A DNA stretch of 64,000 bases. Source: Paenibacillus sophorae (GTDB taxonomy: Bacteria > Bacillota > Bacilli > Paenibacillales > Paenibacillaceae). Below, in pieces: positions 16,916 through 26,030 of the stretch (position 1 is the stretch's first letter; each line of letters opens with the position of its first letter). A model generated the notes under the pieces. It was given only the letters and a program-made list of their open reading frames with translations, was not told the origin of the DNA and made no database searches. Made by a program: the position numbers and the translations under genes. The stretch covers positions 4,216,001 through 4,280,000 of the forward strand of contig NZ_CP076607.1 in NCBI RefSeq assembly GCF_018966525.1, read 5' to 3'.

Positions 16916-18544
16916 TTATTGAAAATCATGCATAATACCAGCAATATTTTCAAATACCTTAAATCTGATTTCTAAATGAGCTTTTTTGTTATTATCTTTA
17001 TCTCGATGAACCCGTATGTTGCTTATCTGATCTTTTATTTCATGAACAGTATATTTATCTTTTATTTCAAGATTACTTAAGTCAGTTACTGTATTCTTTA
17101 AGCGAAGTATTTCTTCTTCTAGTTGATTATTATCCATTGATTTCTCTTTAATTTCAATAATTAATTTACTAACTTTCTCATCGATTTCTCTTTGCAGTGT
17201 ATTTAAATAATCCTCATCAATATTCCCTTTAACAAATAGAACTGCCAATCTATTGTTTTCTTCATTTAATAGCTTTAATTCTTCCCTTAAATTTTCTACC
17301 TCTTTTACACTTTGCTGATTCATCCTTTTTTTGATTTCGGTTATTTCATCTTCGATCTTTTCTATATTTTTATTTTTATCTTTTAATATTGCATCATAAA
17401 ATTTCCCGTCTGCCAGCACTCTAATAGTTTCTTCGATTTGTTTAAGTGATACATTAATGTTTTGACAATACTTCCGACCCTTATATTTTTTGGTTCTGCA
17501 ATTATAAAAATCGTAACCGGTTCTTGCTTCTCTATTTTTAGTATAATTGCAGCCACAACTACCACATACTATCAAACCGGAATATTCACTTAGTCCATTA
17601 TAAATACCAACACGTTGTTTATAGTGAAGTTTACTTCTTCTAATTTCAATTGATTTTGCAAGTAATTCCGGTTCTATTATTTGAGGAATTCTATCTTTGG
17701 TAATAAGCCACTCAGATTTTGGTTTATATGTTGCATAACTCTTAGATGTGAATACCTTTGGTGAATCCATTTTGTTTCTAACTAAATCACCAGTGTAGGC
17801 AACATTTTCAAGTATGCGTTTAATAGATTGTGGAACAAAAGACTTTCCGCGTCTTGTGAATATATTATTATCGTTAAGATGCTTTATGATTTTTCTAAAA
17901 CCGTAATTATGATTTACATATAAATCAAAAATTAATCTAATGTTGGTAGCTTCTTCTTCAATAATTTCTAAGGTGTTTGTGTCTTTAATATACTTATAGC
18001 CGTAAAAGTTATCCGTAGTATGAATTACTCCCTTTTCAGCCCCCATCTTTTTTCCCCACAGAACCTTCTGCGACCTATCCTTAGATTCATTTTCAGCAGC
18101 AAGTAAAAAAAATCCGATTATCATATCGTTTGTCATTTGTTCTGTAGATAATCCAAGAGAAACAAAATCTATATGTACATTTTTTTCCCTTAGTTTAGTA
18201 ACGAGTTCAAGCCCTTCTGAAGCATTTCTTGAAAATCTCGATACATCTTTTATTAATATCCGTCTAAATCTAGGCTCTCTGTTGCTAACGTATGCCTTGA
18301 TTTCTTTTCTATGAATCTCAATGTCTAAACCAGCATCTGCAAGCATCTCTTTAAAATACTCTCTTTTTTTCCAACTGGTTGCTGAAAGCCCTTGATCAGC
18401 ATAGATACGGTAAAGTTCATACTTACCACTTTTCTCTGTTTTTTCTTCAAAATAGTAAGTTTGATTATCTAGTGAGTTTAGTTGGCTTTCATGTTCTGTG
18501 CTAACCCTACAATATGCACAAACTGGTATTTTTTCAGTTATCAA
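16916..18544 (-). CDS. Large serine recombinase (phage integrase, SprA-like)
   Basis: 542 residues, TTG start behind AAAGGAGGAGC. N-terminal resolvase domain with the nucleophile Ser15 in YCRVSTE and the arginine-bearing DVSRFSRNASEG block, then the recombinase domain (GFRKIIKHLNDNNIFTRRGKSF), a zinc ribbon (CGSCGCNYTK ... YNCRT ... YCQN) and a long C-terminal coiled coil. It catalyses attP x attB recombination. Position next to the junction and length near SPbeta SprA support the role. Its excision partner (a small RDF) was not recognised. Confidence 0.94.
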   Translation of the reverse strand: MITEKIPVCAYCRVSTEHESQLNSLDNQTYYFEEKTEKSGKYELYRIYADQGLSATSWKKREYFKEMLADAGLDIEIHRKEIKAYVSNREPRFRRILIKDVSRFSRNASEGLELVTKLREKNVHIDFVSLGLSTEQMTNDMIIGFFLLAAENESKDRSQKVLWGKKMGAEKGVIHTTDNFYGYKYIKDTNTLEIIEEEATNIRLIFDLYVNHNYGFRKIIKHLNDNNIFTRRGKSFVPQSIKRILENVAYTGDLVRNKMDSPKVFTSKSYATYKPKSEWLITKDRIPQIIEPELLAKSIEIRRSKLHYKQRVGIYNGLSEYSGLIVCGSCGCNYTKNREARTGYDFYNCRTKKYKGRKYCQNINVSLKQIEETIRVLADGKFYDAILKDKNKNIEKIEDEITEIKKRMNQQSVKEVENLREELKLLNEENNRLAVLFVKGNIDEDYLNTLQREIDEKVSKLIIEIKEKSMDNNQLEEEILRLKNTVTDLSNLEIKDKYTVHEIKDQISNIRVHRDKDNNKKAHLEIRFKVFENIAGIMHDFQ

Positions 18545-18602
18545 CCCAAGCTCCTCCTTTTATTTATTTTCACTTTTAATTATATATGATAAATATAAAT
18601 AA

Positions 18603-18624
18603 AACCAGTCTAATTAGACTGGTT
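18603..18624 (-). terminator. Terminator between resolvase operon and integrase
   Basis: A perfect 22-base palindrome (half-site AACCAGTCTAA) overlapping the stop of the upstream small gene and followed on the minus strand by TTATTTATATTTAT. It would insulate integrase expression from the replication operon. Confidence 0.75.
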
Positions 18625-18774
18625 CGTAGTTTTATAGTAATATGTATCCACTGTTCCTACTACTGAAAAAGAAAATATGTCTTTTTTATTTTGCTTGATA
18701 GAGTTATTTAATTTATTCGGTTCTGCGTCAAATATTGTTTTCTCATTAATGAAATTCATTTTATTTTTTTTCAT
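18610..18774 (-). CDS. Small phage protein, unknown function
   Basis: 54 residues (MKKNKMNFINEKTIFDAEP ... VDTYYYKTTNQSN). It starts six bases beyond the resolvase stop, with GAGGG upstream, and ends inside the terminator palindrome. Lysine/asparagine-rich, soluble, no recognised motif. Called on position, ribosome site and open frame only. Confidence 0.55.
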   Translation of the reverse strand: MKKNKMNFINEKTIFDAEPNKLNNSIKQNKKDIFSFSVVGTVDTYYYKTTNQSN

Positions 18775-18779
18775 ATGTA

Positions 18780-19340
18780 TTAGTTGCCCTCATCTTTCTT
18801 CTTATTAGACCTCTTCCTAATTGCCTTCTTCTTAATCTCCGTCTTATTCCATTCAATCAAATTGTTCTTAATCAAATATGTAAGAGCAATAGCAAATGAA
18901 TCTGATTCATCTTCATTGGCAAACTCAACTTCTGGATAAACTTTATGTATTGTTTCTTGAACATATTTTTTTGTTGCGTCACCACGACAAATACTTTCCT
19001 TCACACTTTTTGGAGGATAGTATGTTTGTGGGTAGTTATAGAATAGATAATTAATTAAACCATGCACCCTAAAGATTACTTGTGTTGCAGTATTAAAACG
19101 GCTATAACCGCGTTCAATTGCAACTTCACAAGGTGGATATAGTTTACCTATTTTTATTATTTCGTCTGCCATGTATTTAAGTTTCTGCCCATGTGTCGCT
19201 GATTTTTTGAGGTGTGAAGTTGAAATACTTGTAACTAACACAGGTGTTCGCAAATCTAAATCAAAAATTGTTAACCCGGTGGATTCCATAGACAGATCGA
19301 AAGCATAAAGGTAATGTTTGAACTCTTTGTTTACAACCAT
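18780..19340 (-). CDS. RuvC-like Holliday junction resolvase
   Basis: 186 residues. RNase H-fold nuclease pattern: first acidic site in YAFDLSMESTGLTIFDL, second in VAIERGYSRFNTATQV, and the C-terminal pair in NEDESDSFAIALTYLI. Matches the spacing of phage RuvC-type resolvases, which cut branched DNA during recombination or packaging. Basic C-terminal tail (KKKAIRKRSNKKK). The start overlaps the end of the upstream gene (ATGAAGCAATGG). Confidence 0.75.
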   Translation of the reverse strand: MVVNKEFKHYLYAFDLSMESTGLTIFDLDLRTPVLVTSISTSHLKKSATHGQKLKYMADEIIKIGKLYPPCEVAIERGYSRFNTATQVIFRVHGLINYLFYNYPQTYYPPKSVKESICRGDATKKYVQETIHKVYPEVEFANEDESDSFAIALTYLIKNNLIEWNKTEIKKKAIRKRSNKKKDEGN

Positions 19341-19507
19341 TGCTTCATCGTTTCCAATCGTTCGTCCATTGCTTTTGTTTCAAACTCAACCAATTCTTTA
19401 TATTTACCTTTTTTAATGAAGCCTCTCTTCTCGTACAATTCGATTCGTTTAAGCATATGTATTTTCAATTCTTCTACCAGTGCCATATTATGTCCAACTA
19501 AATTCAA
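19331..19507 (-). CDS. Small phage protein, unknown
   Basis: About 58 residues, charged and helical (EELKIHMLKRIELYEKRGFIKKGKYKELVEFETKAMDERLE). The TTG at 19507, seven bases after GGAG, is preferred over an upstream ATG without a ribosome site. Overlaps the resolvase start, so the two are probably translationally coupled. Confidence 0.6.
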   Translation of the reverse strand: MNLVGHNMALVEELKIHMLKRIELYEKRGFIKKGKYKELVEFETKAMDERLETMKQWL

Positions 19508-19511
19508 ACTC

Positions 19512-19754
19512 TCACTCCTCAATAATTTCATCAATTGTCATTGTTCTTGCATCAACTGCTTTTTTAATACATGAGCAATCATCGTGTACGCATACACCGT
19601 TTAAAATATCTAAAATCTCCTTCGCCATGACCTCATCAATAGATACAGCTTCACCACATCCAGCACAAGTTGAATAAATCCTCACCTCCTTTTCTTGTGC
19701 GTCTGGAAAGCGGTAGTTGTGGTAATCAGAAGTGAATCGTTCAAGGCTTGTCAT
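19512..19754 (-). CDS. Small zinc-binding phage protein
   Basis: 80 residues. Cysteine pairs STCAGCGEAV and GVCVHDDCSC suggest a small treble-clef or zinc-ribbon fold. The leading TSLERFTSDYHNYRFPD resembles the YHxxRxP start common in small phage zinc proteins, which is why the ATG at 19754 is kept despite a weak ribosome site. A strong internal AAAAGGAGGTGAGG is taken as coincidental. Function unknown. Confidence 0.6.
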   Translation of the reverse strand: MTSLERFTSDYHNYRFPDAQEKEVRIYSTCAGCGEAVSIDEVMAKEILDILNGVCVHDDCSCIKKAVDARTMTIDEIIEE

Positions 19755-19799
19755 AATACTGATACCCGTTTATTTTTATTTAATAAAACTTCCATTTCA

Positions 19800-22700
19800 T
19801 CATTCCTTTGAAGGTTCTTTGGTTTTGTATTTGGTATAGCGAGTAATCCAATAATCAGTTTGATCTGTTGGCTTAAAACCTCCAGTGCCGTCAGGGACTT
19901 GCCTAGGCTTCTTCATAAACTCTGTAATTTCAATCATGTCGCCTTTATCAATCTTCAGAGATTTATCCTTAGTGTTAAATGTTTTCTTGTCCATTTTGAA
20001 CATTTGTTCTTTACCACTTTTGAGATTATATAGCTTTAGTTTTGGACTGTACTTGATGTCTAGATCTGTTACAACACACCAACCAGAATCAATGTTTGGA
20101 TATGTGATGTCGGCATAGCCCATCAATTCTTTACGCAGCATAACTTCTTCGTTAGGTAGCAAAGGTTCAATTGGATTTGATCGAATTTCTTGTTCGATAT
20201 TTTTTAATTCTTCAATTCGTTTAATTTTTGTCTTCTCAACATAAGTCTTTTTGTATTGACTTTTCCCATTAGAAAATTCTTCGTAAACTTTTAAGAGCGT
20301 TCCGTTATTACCAAACTTCGAAAAGAAATCGAGACGTATTAAGATGTCGAGTTGCCTTGTATTAACCGATGTGTCTTGAGTTATATTGACCAACAAATCA
20401 ACAAAACTCTCATATGTATTTTTGCTTAATTCAAGTAGTTCTTCGGCAATTTTGGTATTCAGATACTTGATTGACTCAAGTCCCTTATAAATCGTGTTGT
20501 CTTGTTCGTTGTAAGAATATGATGCCGTAGACTTGCCAAATCGGATAGATGAGATTTCAATGCCTCTCGTTTTTGTATAATTAATAATTGCTCCGGTTTT
20601 ATCGATATCATCTTTGTTGATGTTGAGCATAACAGTTAAGAAGGCTAGTGGGTAGTAATATCTTAGATATCCATTACCGTACCCGATATGTGAGTATGGG
20701 TTGGAGTGGTTATCGGAAAATCCGTATCGTTGGGCATCATCAATTACCTGAAGGAATGGCTCAAGCACTGATAATGCAGATTCTTCGGTTTCGTTATATT
20801 CATTAATCATTTTATTTACAAACCGTTTTCTAATCTCGGGTAGAAACTTTTCAGTACCTTCCTTTTTCGATAATCCACGACGAACCGAATCGCTCTCAGC
20901 CATAGAGAAATCGCAGAACTCTACGAGAAAATTCATGATTTGTTCTTGGTAGACTAGATAGCCTAACGTATTCTTTAAGAATTCACTGAGCGCCTTGTGT
21001 CCGTGATCTTTAAAAATACCATTTGCCAAAGCTTGTCTATAAGAGTCTCCAGATGGACGAATCGCTCCATTGCCGATTGAAAACAGTTCAATATAACTAA
21101 AACTAGGATACTGCTGCTTAATTCTATTAATCGTCTCAGGACTAAGCAAGTCTTTCAGGTATGCTTGAGCAGAAACACTTTCCCATTGAAATATTCCTAA
21201 ACCAGAGTCTCTAATCGAATTCCACACTTTTTCATCATTTACGTCCATATTATCTGGAACTAATCTTTCGATTCCAGCAAGTTTGCAAGTTTCGTTAATG
21301 ATTTCAATATTATCTAGTCCAAGGATATCTAATTTAACATAGTTTAATCCGTCAAGTTCTTTCATGTTAATCTGGCTTACTGGGTATTTACTTTCTTTTG
21401 TGAAGCATAGCCCTACATTATCTTCAAGGTTGACTGGCGAAACAACATATCCAGATGGGTGCGAACCAATACTTACTATTACTCCTTTGACTAATTCAAC
21501 GTATTTAAATAGTTCTGGATACATTTCTATGTATTTTGAGTCAATTACATCTTCTTTTTTCTCGTTTTTATACACTGATTTTGCAATTTGGTCTACAGTT
21601 GATAAATCCATGTTTAACGCTCGACCAACTTCTCTTATTGCTCCCTTAAGAGCTACAGTGTTAAAAGTAATAATTTCGCAAAAATAGATACCCGAGATAG
21701 TTGCAACATAATCAATAACTTCTTGCCGCTTAGATGGGGGCCAATCTTGGTCTATGTCAGCGAGCGAAATCCGTTCTGGATTAAGAAAGCGAAAGAAGTT
21801 TAATTTATGTTTTATGCTGTCCATTTCAGTTATTTTTAAAAGGTAGGCTATAAGACTACCATTAACCGATCCTCTTCCGTATCCTTGGTAAATATCGTTA
21901 CTATGTGCCCAATCGACAACGTTTTTTTGAAGCAACATATAGTCAATTGCTCCAACTTTCTTATATGTATCAAACTCGTCCCTAATTCGCTGGAAATATT
22001 GCTGCTTTTTATCATTATCAAACTTATGCAATCCTCTTTCAATTACGCCAATATTTATCTTTTCTTTAAATACTTTTTCTGAATCGTCATGCAGTTTAGG
22101 ATACTTGGCTGTTTTGTCTAACTCAAATGGTTCAATCATATCAGCCATAACATTTGTATTATGTATTGCTTCAAGATAGGCACTTCTTGGTATGGCATTT
22201 TGTTCTTCAAACATTTTGACTAGTTCGGGATGAGTCTTAAAAGTTAAATCAAAAGCATCTTCGTCTCCATATGTTGCCCCTTTAGCTTTCATAAGAATTG
22301 TTCTTGCTTGTGAATGAGCCTGATTGAGCGCATGAGTATCGGTAGCTGCTATTAATGGAATACCAGTTGTTTTAGATAAATCGTATAAATGCTGATTAAA
22401 AATTTTTTGCTCTGGATGGGTGTGATATTGGATCTCGAAAAACATCCTGTGTTTATTCTTTACAAAGAAATCCATCAATTTGTTTAGCATTTGTTTGTTA
22501 TCGTTTTTTATTGATCTCCATAAAGGCGAAGCAAGACAAGCCGAAGTCATGATAATGTTGTCAGATGTATTGAATAGATCGTCAAATGACAGGCGAGGAT
22601 TATAATACCTATGACCATCGTCTTTGTTATTAGAGAGTGACGTAAGTCTGTTAAGTTCCTGCACACCATCCCAATTCCTACCGATCAACATGTAGTGGTA

Positions 22701-22970
22701 ATTGTCGCGAATCAAACCTTTTTCTTTATCTATGTATTCTGTAAGATAAACTTCGTTGGCGTGAATATATTTCATATTCTTTTTCTCAAGAGTCTGTTTC
22801 TTTTTTACCCAGTTAAATATATTGCCATGCTCAGAAAAACATATAGTACTCATTTGCGCTTGCTCTGCCGCTTCTATGTATTGTTCAAACTTAGTTACCG
22901 AATCAACGCTCATCGATGTACTTGGATTACTCAGATCAGAATGTAAATGATAAATAACGTAATTATCTAT
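19800..22970 (-). CDS. dnaE: DNA polymerase III alpha subunit (DnaE type), phage replicative polymerase
   Basis: About 1056 residues. PHP domain starts at once (DNYVIYHLHSDLSN, metal-binding HxH), followed by C-family polymerase motifs: YGRGSVNGSLIAYLL, and the catalytic aspartates in RFLNPERISLADIDQDW. A C-terminal OB-like region is present. The protein is shorter than bacterial DnaE. The nearest canonical start (TTG at 22,991) has no ribosome site upstream; instead AGGAAGGAG sits nine bases before an in-frame ATA (22,968-22,970) that begins exactly at the PHP domain. The ATA is taken as the start, by inference. Confidence 0.92.
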   Translation of the reverse strand: MDNYVIYHLHSDLSNPSTSMSVDSVTKFEQYIEAAEQAQMSTICFSEHGNIFNWVKKKQTLEKKNMKYIHANEVYLTEYIDKEKGLIRDNYHYMLIGRNWDGVQELNRLTSLSNNKDDGHRYYNPRLSFDDLFNTSDNIIMTSACLASPLWRSIKNDNKQMLNKLMDFFVKNKHRMFFEIQYHTHPEQKIFNQHLYDLSKTTGIPLIAATDTHALNQAHSQARTILMKAKGATYGDEDAFDLTFKTHPELVKMFEEQNAIPRSAYLEAIHNTNVMADMIEPFELDKTAKYPKLHDDSEKVFKEKINIGVIERGLHKFDNDKKQQYFQRIRDEFDTYKKVGAIDYMLLQKNVVDWAHSNDIYQGYGRGSVNGSLIAYLLKITEMDSIKHKLNFFRFLNPERISLADIDQDWPPSKRQEVIDYVATISGIYFCEIITFNTVALKGAIREVGRALNMDLSTVDQIAKSVYKNEKKEDVIDSKYIEMYPELFKYVELVKGVIVSIGSHPSGYVVSPVNLEDNVGLCFTKESKYPVSQINMKELDGLNYVKLDILGLDNIEIINETCKLAGIERLVPDNMDVNDEKVWNSIRDSGLGIFQWESVSAQAYLKDLLSPETINRIKQQYPSFSYIELFSIGNGAIRPSGDSYRQALANGIFKDHGHKALSEFLKNTLGYLVYQEQIMNFLVEFCDFSMAESDSVRRGLSKKEGTEKFLPEIRKRFVNKMINEYNETEESALSVLEPFLQVIDDAQRYGFSDNHSNPYSHIGYGNGYLRYYYPLAFLTVMLNINKDDIDKTGAIINYTKTRGIEISSIRFGKSTASYSYNEQDNTIYKGLESIKYLNTKIAEELLELSKNTYESFVDLLVNITQDTSVNTRQLDILIRLDFFSKFGNNGTLLKVYEEFSNGKSQYKKTYVEKTKIKRIEELKNIEQEIRSNPIEPLLPNEEVMLRKELMGYADITYPNIDSGWCVVTDLDIKYSPKLKLYNLKSGKEQMFKMDKKTFNTKDKSLKIDKGDMIEITEFMKKPRQVPDGTGGFKPTDQTDYWITRYTKYKTKEPSKE

Positions 22971-23012
22971 TTGTATTATCTCCTTCCTCAAAAACTAAGT
23001 AAAATATTGAAT

Positions 23013-23450
23013 TTATCTTACAACAATACTTTTCTCTGCTTGTATACCAAACATTCCAACATAAGGAGCAATATTTTTCTCACTCATAACTTCACTGAGC
23101 AAAAGTTCCCATTCAGCAACCACATATTTTTGATATTCATGCTTATATTTAAAAATTGGAGTTGGTAAATAAACTCCCTCATTTTTAATATATATGAAAC
23201 TTAGATTAAACATGCTTACACCATTTAATTGAACATAGCCATAATGCATAATAAAATCATCTTTATAGAACACTGAATTATCTAGAAATGCAAAATCATT
23301 ATAAAATGACAATTCTTCGTCGTATGGGAAAAAGACACTTAATTCAATATTATTTGCATAAATGTATCTTTCACCTCCTGATGACACAGCTTTCACCCAA
23401 TACGTTTCATCTGATTCGGATAGTAATTTTAGAATTTCATTAACTCTCAC
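23013..23450 (-). CDS. Phage protein, unknown
   Basis: 145 residues from a GTG start (RVNEILKLLSESDETYWVKAVSSGGERYIYANNIELSVFFPYDEE). Mixed alpha/beta, no membrane segment, no recognised motif. It sits between the deaminase and dnaE and is probably co-transcribed with them. Confidence 0.65.
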   Translation of the reverse strand: MRVNEILKLLSESDETYWVKAVSSGGERYIYANNIELSVFFPYDEELSFYNDFAFLDNSVFYKDDFIMHYGYVQLNGVSMFNLSFIYIKNEGVYLPTPIFKYKHEYQKYVVAEWELLLSEVMSEKNIAPYVGMFGIQAEKSIVVR

Positions 23451-23494
23451 TTTCTTTCCCCATTTCCTTATAAGTTATATTTTATTTTTACCTT

Positions 23495-23767
23495 CTAAAT
23501 TATCAGCTCTTCATACTCTCCATTTGGCAATGAGTAATAAACAGCTTTCAAATCAAACTTCTTTATGTACTGTTGACATATCGGACATGGTTTAGAGTTC
23601 ACTATGTTATTCCCCTTACTCCAACCAGCCACATATAGAACAGAGCCTCTAACTTGTTCTTCGCTTAATGAACAAAGCGCCATTAATTCAGCGTGACAAC
23701 CCTTTTCTTCATATAGTGGATCAATTAATCTACCCTTCTTGTTAGTGTTAACTCCAACATTGACCAA
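23495..23767 (-). CDS. Cytidine/dCMP deaminase-family protein (N-terminus probably longer or frameshifted)
   Basis: Zinc-dependent deaminase signature: CHAELMAL (HAE) and CPICQQY (PCxxC-like). Likely role is deamination of dCMP or cytidine to feed dTMP synthesis, matching the phage ThyA and dUTPase. The given start is a TTG. The same frame stays open upstream to 23,884 and encodes a plausible N-terminal strand/helix ending NYRHAACVVKGGRL, but contains no ATG, GTG or TTG. An ATG at 23,875-23,877 with a good GAGGAG site is in another frame, so a one-base deletion or unusual initiation is likely. Confidence 0.75.
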   Translation of the reverse strand: MVNVGVNTNKKGRLIDPLYEEKGCHAELMALCSLSEEQVRGSVLYVAGWSKGNNIVNSKPCPICQQYIKKFDLKAVYYSLPNGEYEELII

Positions 23768-23921
23768 TCTTCCTCCCTTAACAACACAAGCAGCATGTCG
23801 GTAGTTGTCAATTTGATGTTGATTTGCCTTTTTGATGCAATATTTTATCCAGCGTTTATTTTTACTTTTAACCCCATTATTCGATTACTCCTCATATGTA
23901 TTAAGTAGGCAAAAGCCTACC

Positions 23922-24182
23922 TTAAAAGCCCATAATTAATTCATCAAGATTCGATTCGATTTCCTCATCTGATACATCAGTTTTTGTAAGCATAAAAGTT
24001 TCATTATTCTGATTTTCTCTAACTTCAACGAACGTATAAGTTTTTGGTGTTGTGCCAAAAAGAAGGAGTCTCAAAGCATCTCTAACTACATCACTGTGAT
24101 CATAATGTGGCGGAAGATTCATCATTCCTTCTTTAATATCTTCGTCTTTTCCTTTTCTTAATCTTGCTTTTACTACTTCCAT
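23922..24182 (-). CDS. parR: ParR-like DNA-binding partition adaptor
   Basis: 86 residues. N-terminal ribbon-helix-helix-like pattern (VKARLRKGKDEDIKEGMMNLPPHYDHSDVVRDALRLLLFG), then an acidic C-terminal tail (DVSDEEIESNLDELIMGF) as in adaptors that contact the filament. Its ATG overlaps the end of the ParM-like gene, the normal parM-parR arrangement. Assignment rests on size, fold pattern and context. Confidence 0.65.
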   Translation of the reverse strand: MEVVKARLRKGKDEDIKEGMMNLPPHYDHSDVVRDALRLLLFGTTPKTYTFVEVRENQNNETFMLTKTDVSDEEIESNLDELIMGF

Positions 24183-25120
24183 AGCCTTTCACCCATCTTT
24201 CTGTATCCTCTGACTTGTGAAAGTTGGTCTAAAAGAATCTTGTTCGGTAAATTAAGATGATGGATTATTTGATGTGCAGCACCTCCAGCAACAAGGTATA
24301 AATCGAAGTTAATGTTAAGCCCATCGATTTCGTTTTGAATTTGATTTGCCAATGATTTAAATGCTTTTTCAATGAATGGTTTAATATTATATCCCTCGTA
24401 TACACCACTCACAACAAAAGGGTCTAATTCATATCGTGCTGGGGATTTTCCGATAGCTTTTTGTATGTAAGATTGTAGTAGTTTATAAGCATTATCTACG
24501 CCAAGCAATAAAGTTGTTGATTCCTTCATGGTTTCCATCTTGGAAAGCCCCAATAAATTCAAAGTAAAGAATCCTAAATCAATCACTAATATATTTTTCT
24601 TTGCTTCTGATATTTTATCGAGTGTACCATCATCTTTTAACAAGTAATCCATTGCTATACCCTTACCCTGCGGTGTTAATTTAAGGTTTATAATTTTAGG
24701 ATTAACATAGTAGGAACCTCTGTTCCCCTTCTTAATAGTATACTTATCTTTATCGTTTATTTTCATTAACGACTCTTCAAAGTGCTCTTTCTGTTTAAAA
24801 TAAAACTTGATAGGCAACCCACTAATAACATTAGCTGCCGAATTTCCGATCAGATAGCCTAATGCAGTTTCAGTAATAGCACTCGATGTACTTGCTTCAG
24901 CCTTATTATCCTTCATTGTAAAGTATTTAATATCGCTCTGTCTTAGAGCAAGTTTTCCAACGAAGTATTGATCCTCTCCATAAATAAAGTCGTCAGGCTT
25001 AATGCTGTCATCAAAAAGTTCCTTGGACTCCCCAATGATAGATGGTTGAAGGTAAACGCGATTATTATATGAGCCTTTTGTCCATCCAAATCCCAAATCC
25101 AAAGCGCAAATATTAGACAT
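24173..25120 (-). CDS. parM: ParM/StbA-like actin-type segregation ATPase
   Basis: 315 residues. Actin-fold phosphate-1 loop CALDLGFGWTKGSYN at the N-terminus, second phosphate loop ILVIDLGFFTLNLLGL, and the adenosine motif LYLVAGGAAHQI near the C-terminus. This matches plasmid ParM/AlfA/Alp7A-like proteins that push DNA copies apart by filament growth. Strong ribosome site AAGGGGGA. Paired with the ParR-like gene, it suggests the phage can partition as a low-copy replicon. Confidence 0.82.
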   Translation of the reverse strand: MSNICALDLGFGWTKGSYNNRVYLQPSIIGESKELFDDSIKPDDFIYGEDQYFVGKLALRQSDIKYFTMKDNKAEASTSSAITETALGYLIGNSAANVISGLPIKFYFKQKEHFEESLMKINDKDKYTIKKGNRGSYYVNPKIINLKLTPQGKGIAMDYLLKDDGTLDKISEAKKNILVIDLGFFTLNLLGLSKMETMKESTTLLLGVDNAYKLLQSYIQKAIGKSPARYELDPFVVSGVYEGYNIKPFIEKAFKSLANQIQNEIDGLNINFDLYLVAGGAAHQIIHHLNLPNKILLDQLSQVRGYRKMGERLWK

Positions 25121-25250
25121 GCTATAATCCCCCTTACTAAAATTGTTCCAGATTGGTACTTCTTGTGGTCTACTTGGGACACAATTTCTTATATAAGTGA
25201 TTATAGCATATCGGTTTATTTATGTATATATTTATTTTTACTTTATTAAT
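25121..25250 (-). promoter_or_regulatory. parMR promoter, repeated element and candidate centromere
   Basis: On the minus strand a TATAAT -10 lies at 25,200-25,205, with TATACA 17 bases upstream as a weak -35. Upstream of it sits a copy of the dispersed ~22-bp element (25,229-25,250). The leader contains two imperfect direct repeats AAGTAGACCAC / AAGTACCAATC, which could be a minimal parC centromere for ParR, but they are short and this is speculative. Confidence 0.45.
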
Positions 25251-25268
25251 CCTTATAAAATGATTCAT

Positions 25269-25631
25269 TTAACGAGTCAACAATTCTGGGTTCTCATAGA
25301 TATTGCCGATAATCTCGCTCACTTCGATTTCCATTGCGTTCAAATGATCGTCTTCGTTATTGTTGGAGTCATGACAGTAGAATCCTGTTTGCTTATCATC
25401 CCATTTAATTTCCATCGGTTGACCGTCATATGTATTTGAAGCAATAATGTCTCCAGTATAAGCCTTCTTACCATTAATATCTTTCTTCGTCGTATGGAAC
25501 ATTAGGTCAACTCTTTCGTAATCCACACCCTCGCCCCAACCAGTTACGGGTGACATGTCACTAAAGAAGATATCACTCCATTCGATCATTACTTGTTTTT
25601 CTTTATCCCAAGCCCTGCATTCTAAAATCAT
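25269..25631 (-). CDS. YopX-family phage protein
   Basis: 120 residues beginning MILECRAWDKEKQVMIEW with KAYTGDIIAS and EVIGNIYENPELL, the pattern of the YopX family first seen in SPbeta. Function unknown; the proteins form a beta-rich fold and are common in Firmicutes phages. Overlaps the gene upstream by four bases. Confidence 0.8.
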   Translation of the reverse strand: MILECRAWDKEKQVMIEWSDIFFSDMSPVTGWGEGVDYERVDLMFHTTKKDINGKKAYTGDIIASNTYDGQPMEIKWDDKQTGFYCHDSNNNEDDHLNAMEIEVSEIIGNIYENPELLTR

Positions 25632-25780
25632 TTATGCACATCCCCATGTTTAATATAAAATGGTTCTACAGCTTTCATTGCTGTTTCTTTATCACATTTA
25701 TTCTCTTCCATATAAAAGCAAACGTCTCCCCAGAAACTATTTTCTTCTTCAGATTCATCGCAACACTTACAATGACACAT
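25628..25780 (-). CDS. Small cysteine-rich phage protein
   Basis: 50 residues from the ATG at 25,780 (MCHCKCCDESEEENSFWGD), nine bases after AAAGGAGGAG. The N-terminal CxCxCC cluster may bind metal. Overlaps yopX start. Unknown function. Confidence 0.6.
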   Translation of the reverse strand: MCHCKCCDESEEENSFWGDVCFYMEENKCDKETAMKAVEPFYIKHGDVHK

Positions 25781-25822
25781 AATAAGTTCTCCTCCTTTTG
25801 ATAAAATCTGGATTTTATACAC

Positions 25823-25939
25823 TTATTTATCCCATGTATAGCAACACCCAGCAACCCAAATTATCCAAAATCCCAACCAAAATACTGTCTTACTCCATGC
25901 AACAATAGCATCATATTTATTTGTTTTACTCTCGTTCAT
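25823..25939 (-). CDS. Small membrane protein
   Basis: 38 residues (MNESKTNKYDAIVAWSKTV followed by a hydrophobic stretch FWLGFWIIWVAGCCYTW). One likely membrane segment; AAAGGGG upstream. Too short for a functional guess. Confidence 0.5.
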   Translation of the reverse strand: MNESKTNKYDAIVAWSKTVFWLGFWIIWVAGCCYTWDK

Positions 25940-26030
25940 TAGGTAGACCCCTTTTTGTCTCAATATCGAGTTATATTTTTTAAAATATTCGAATACATTA
26001 AATCATCACTGTCAAAGGGAGCTGGTTGGT

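Noticed and set aside
19660..19710. Strong AAAAGGAGGTGAGG followed by ATT, seemingly another near-cognate start
   Set aside because: The part upstream (YHNYRFPD) fits the family N-terminus, so the site probably lies inside the gene by chance. Not counted with the ATA/ATC/ATT cases.
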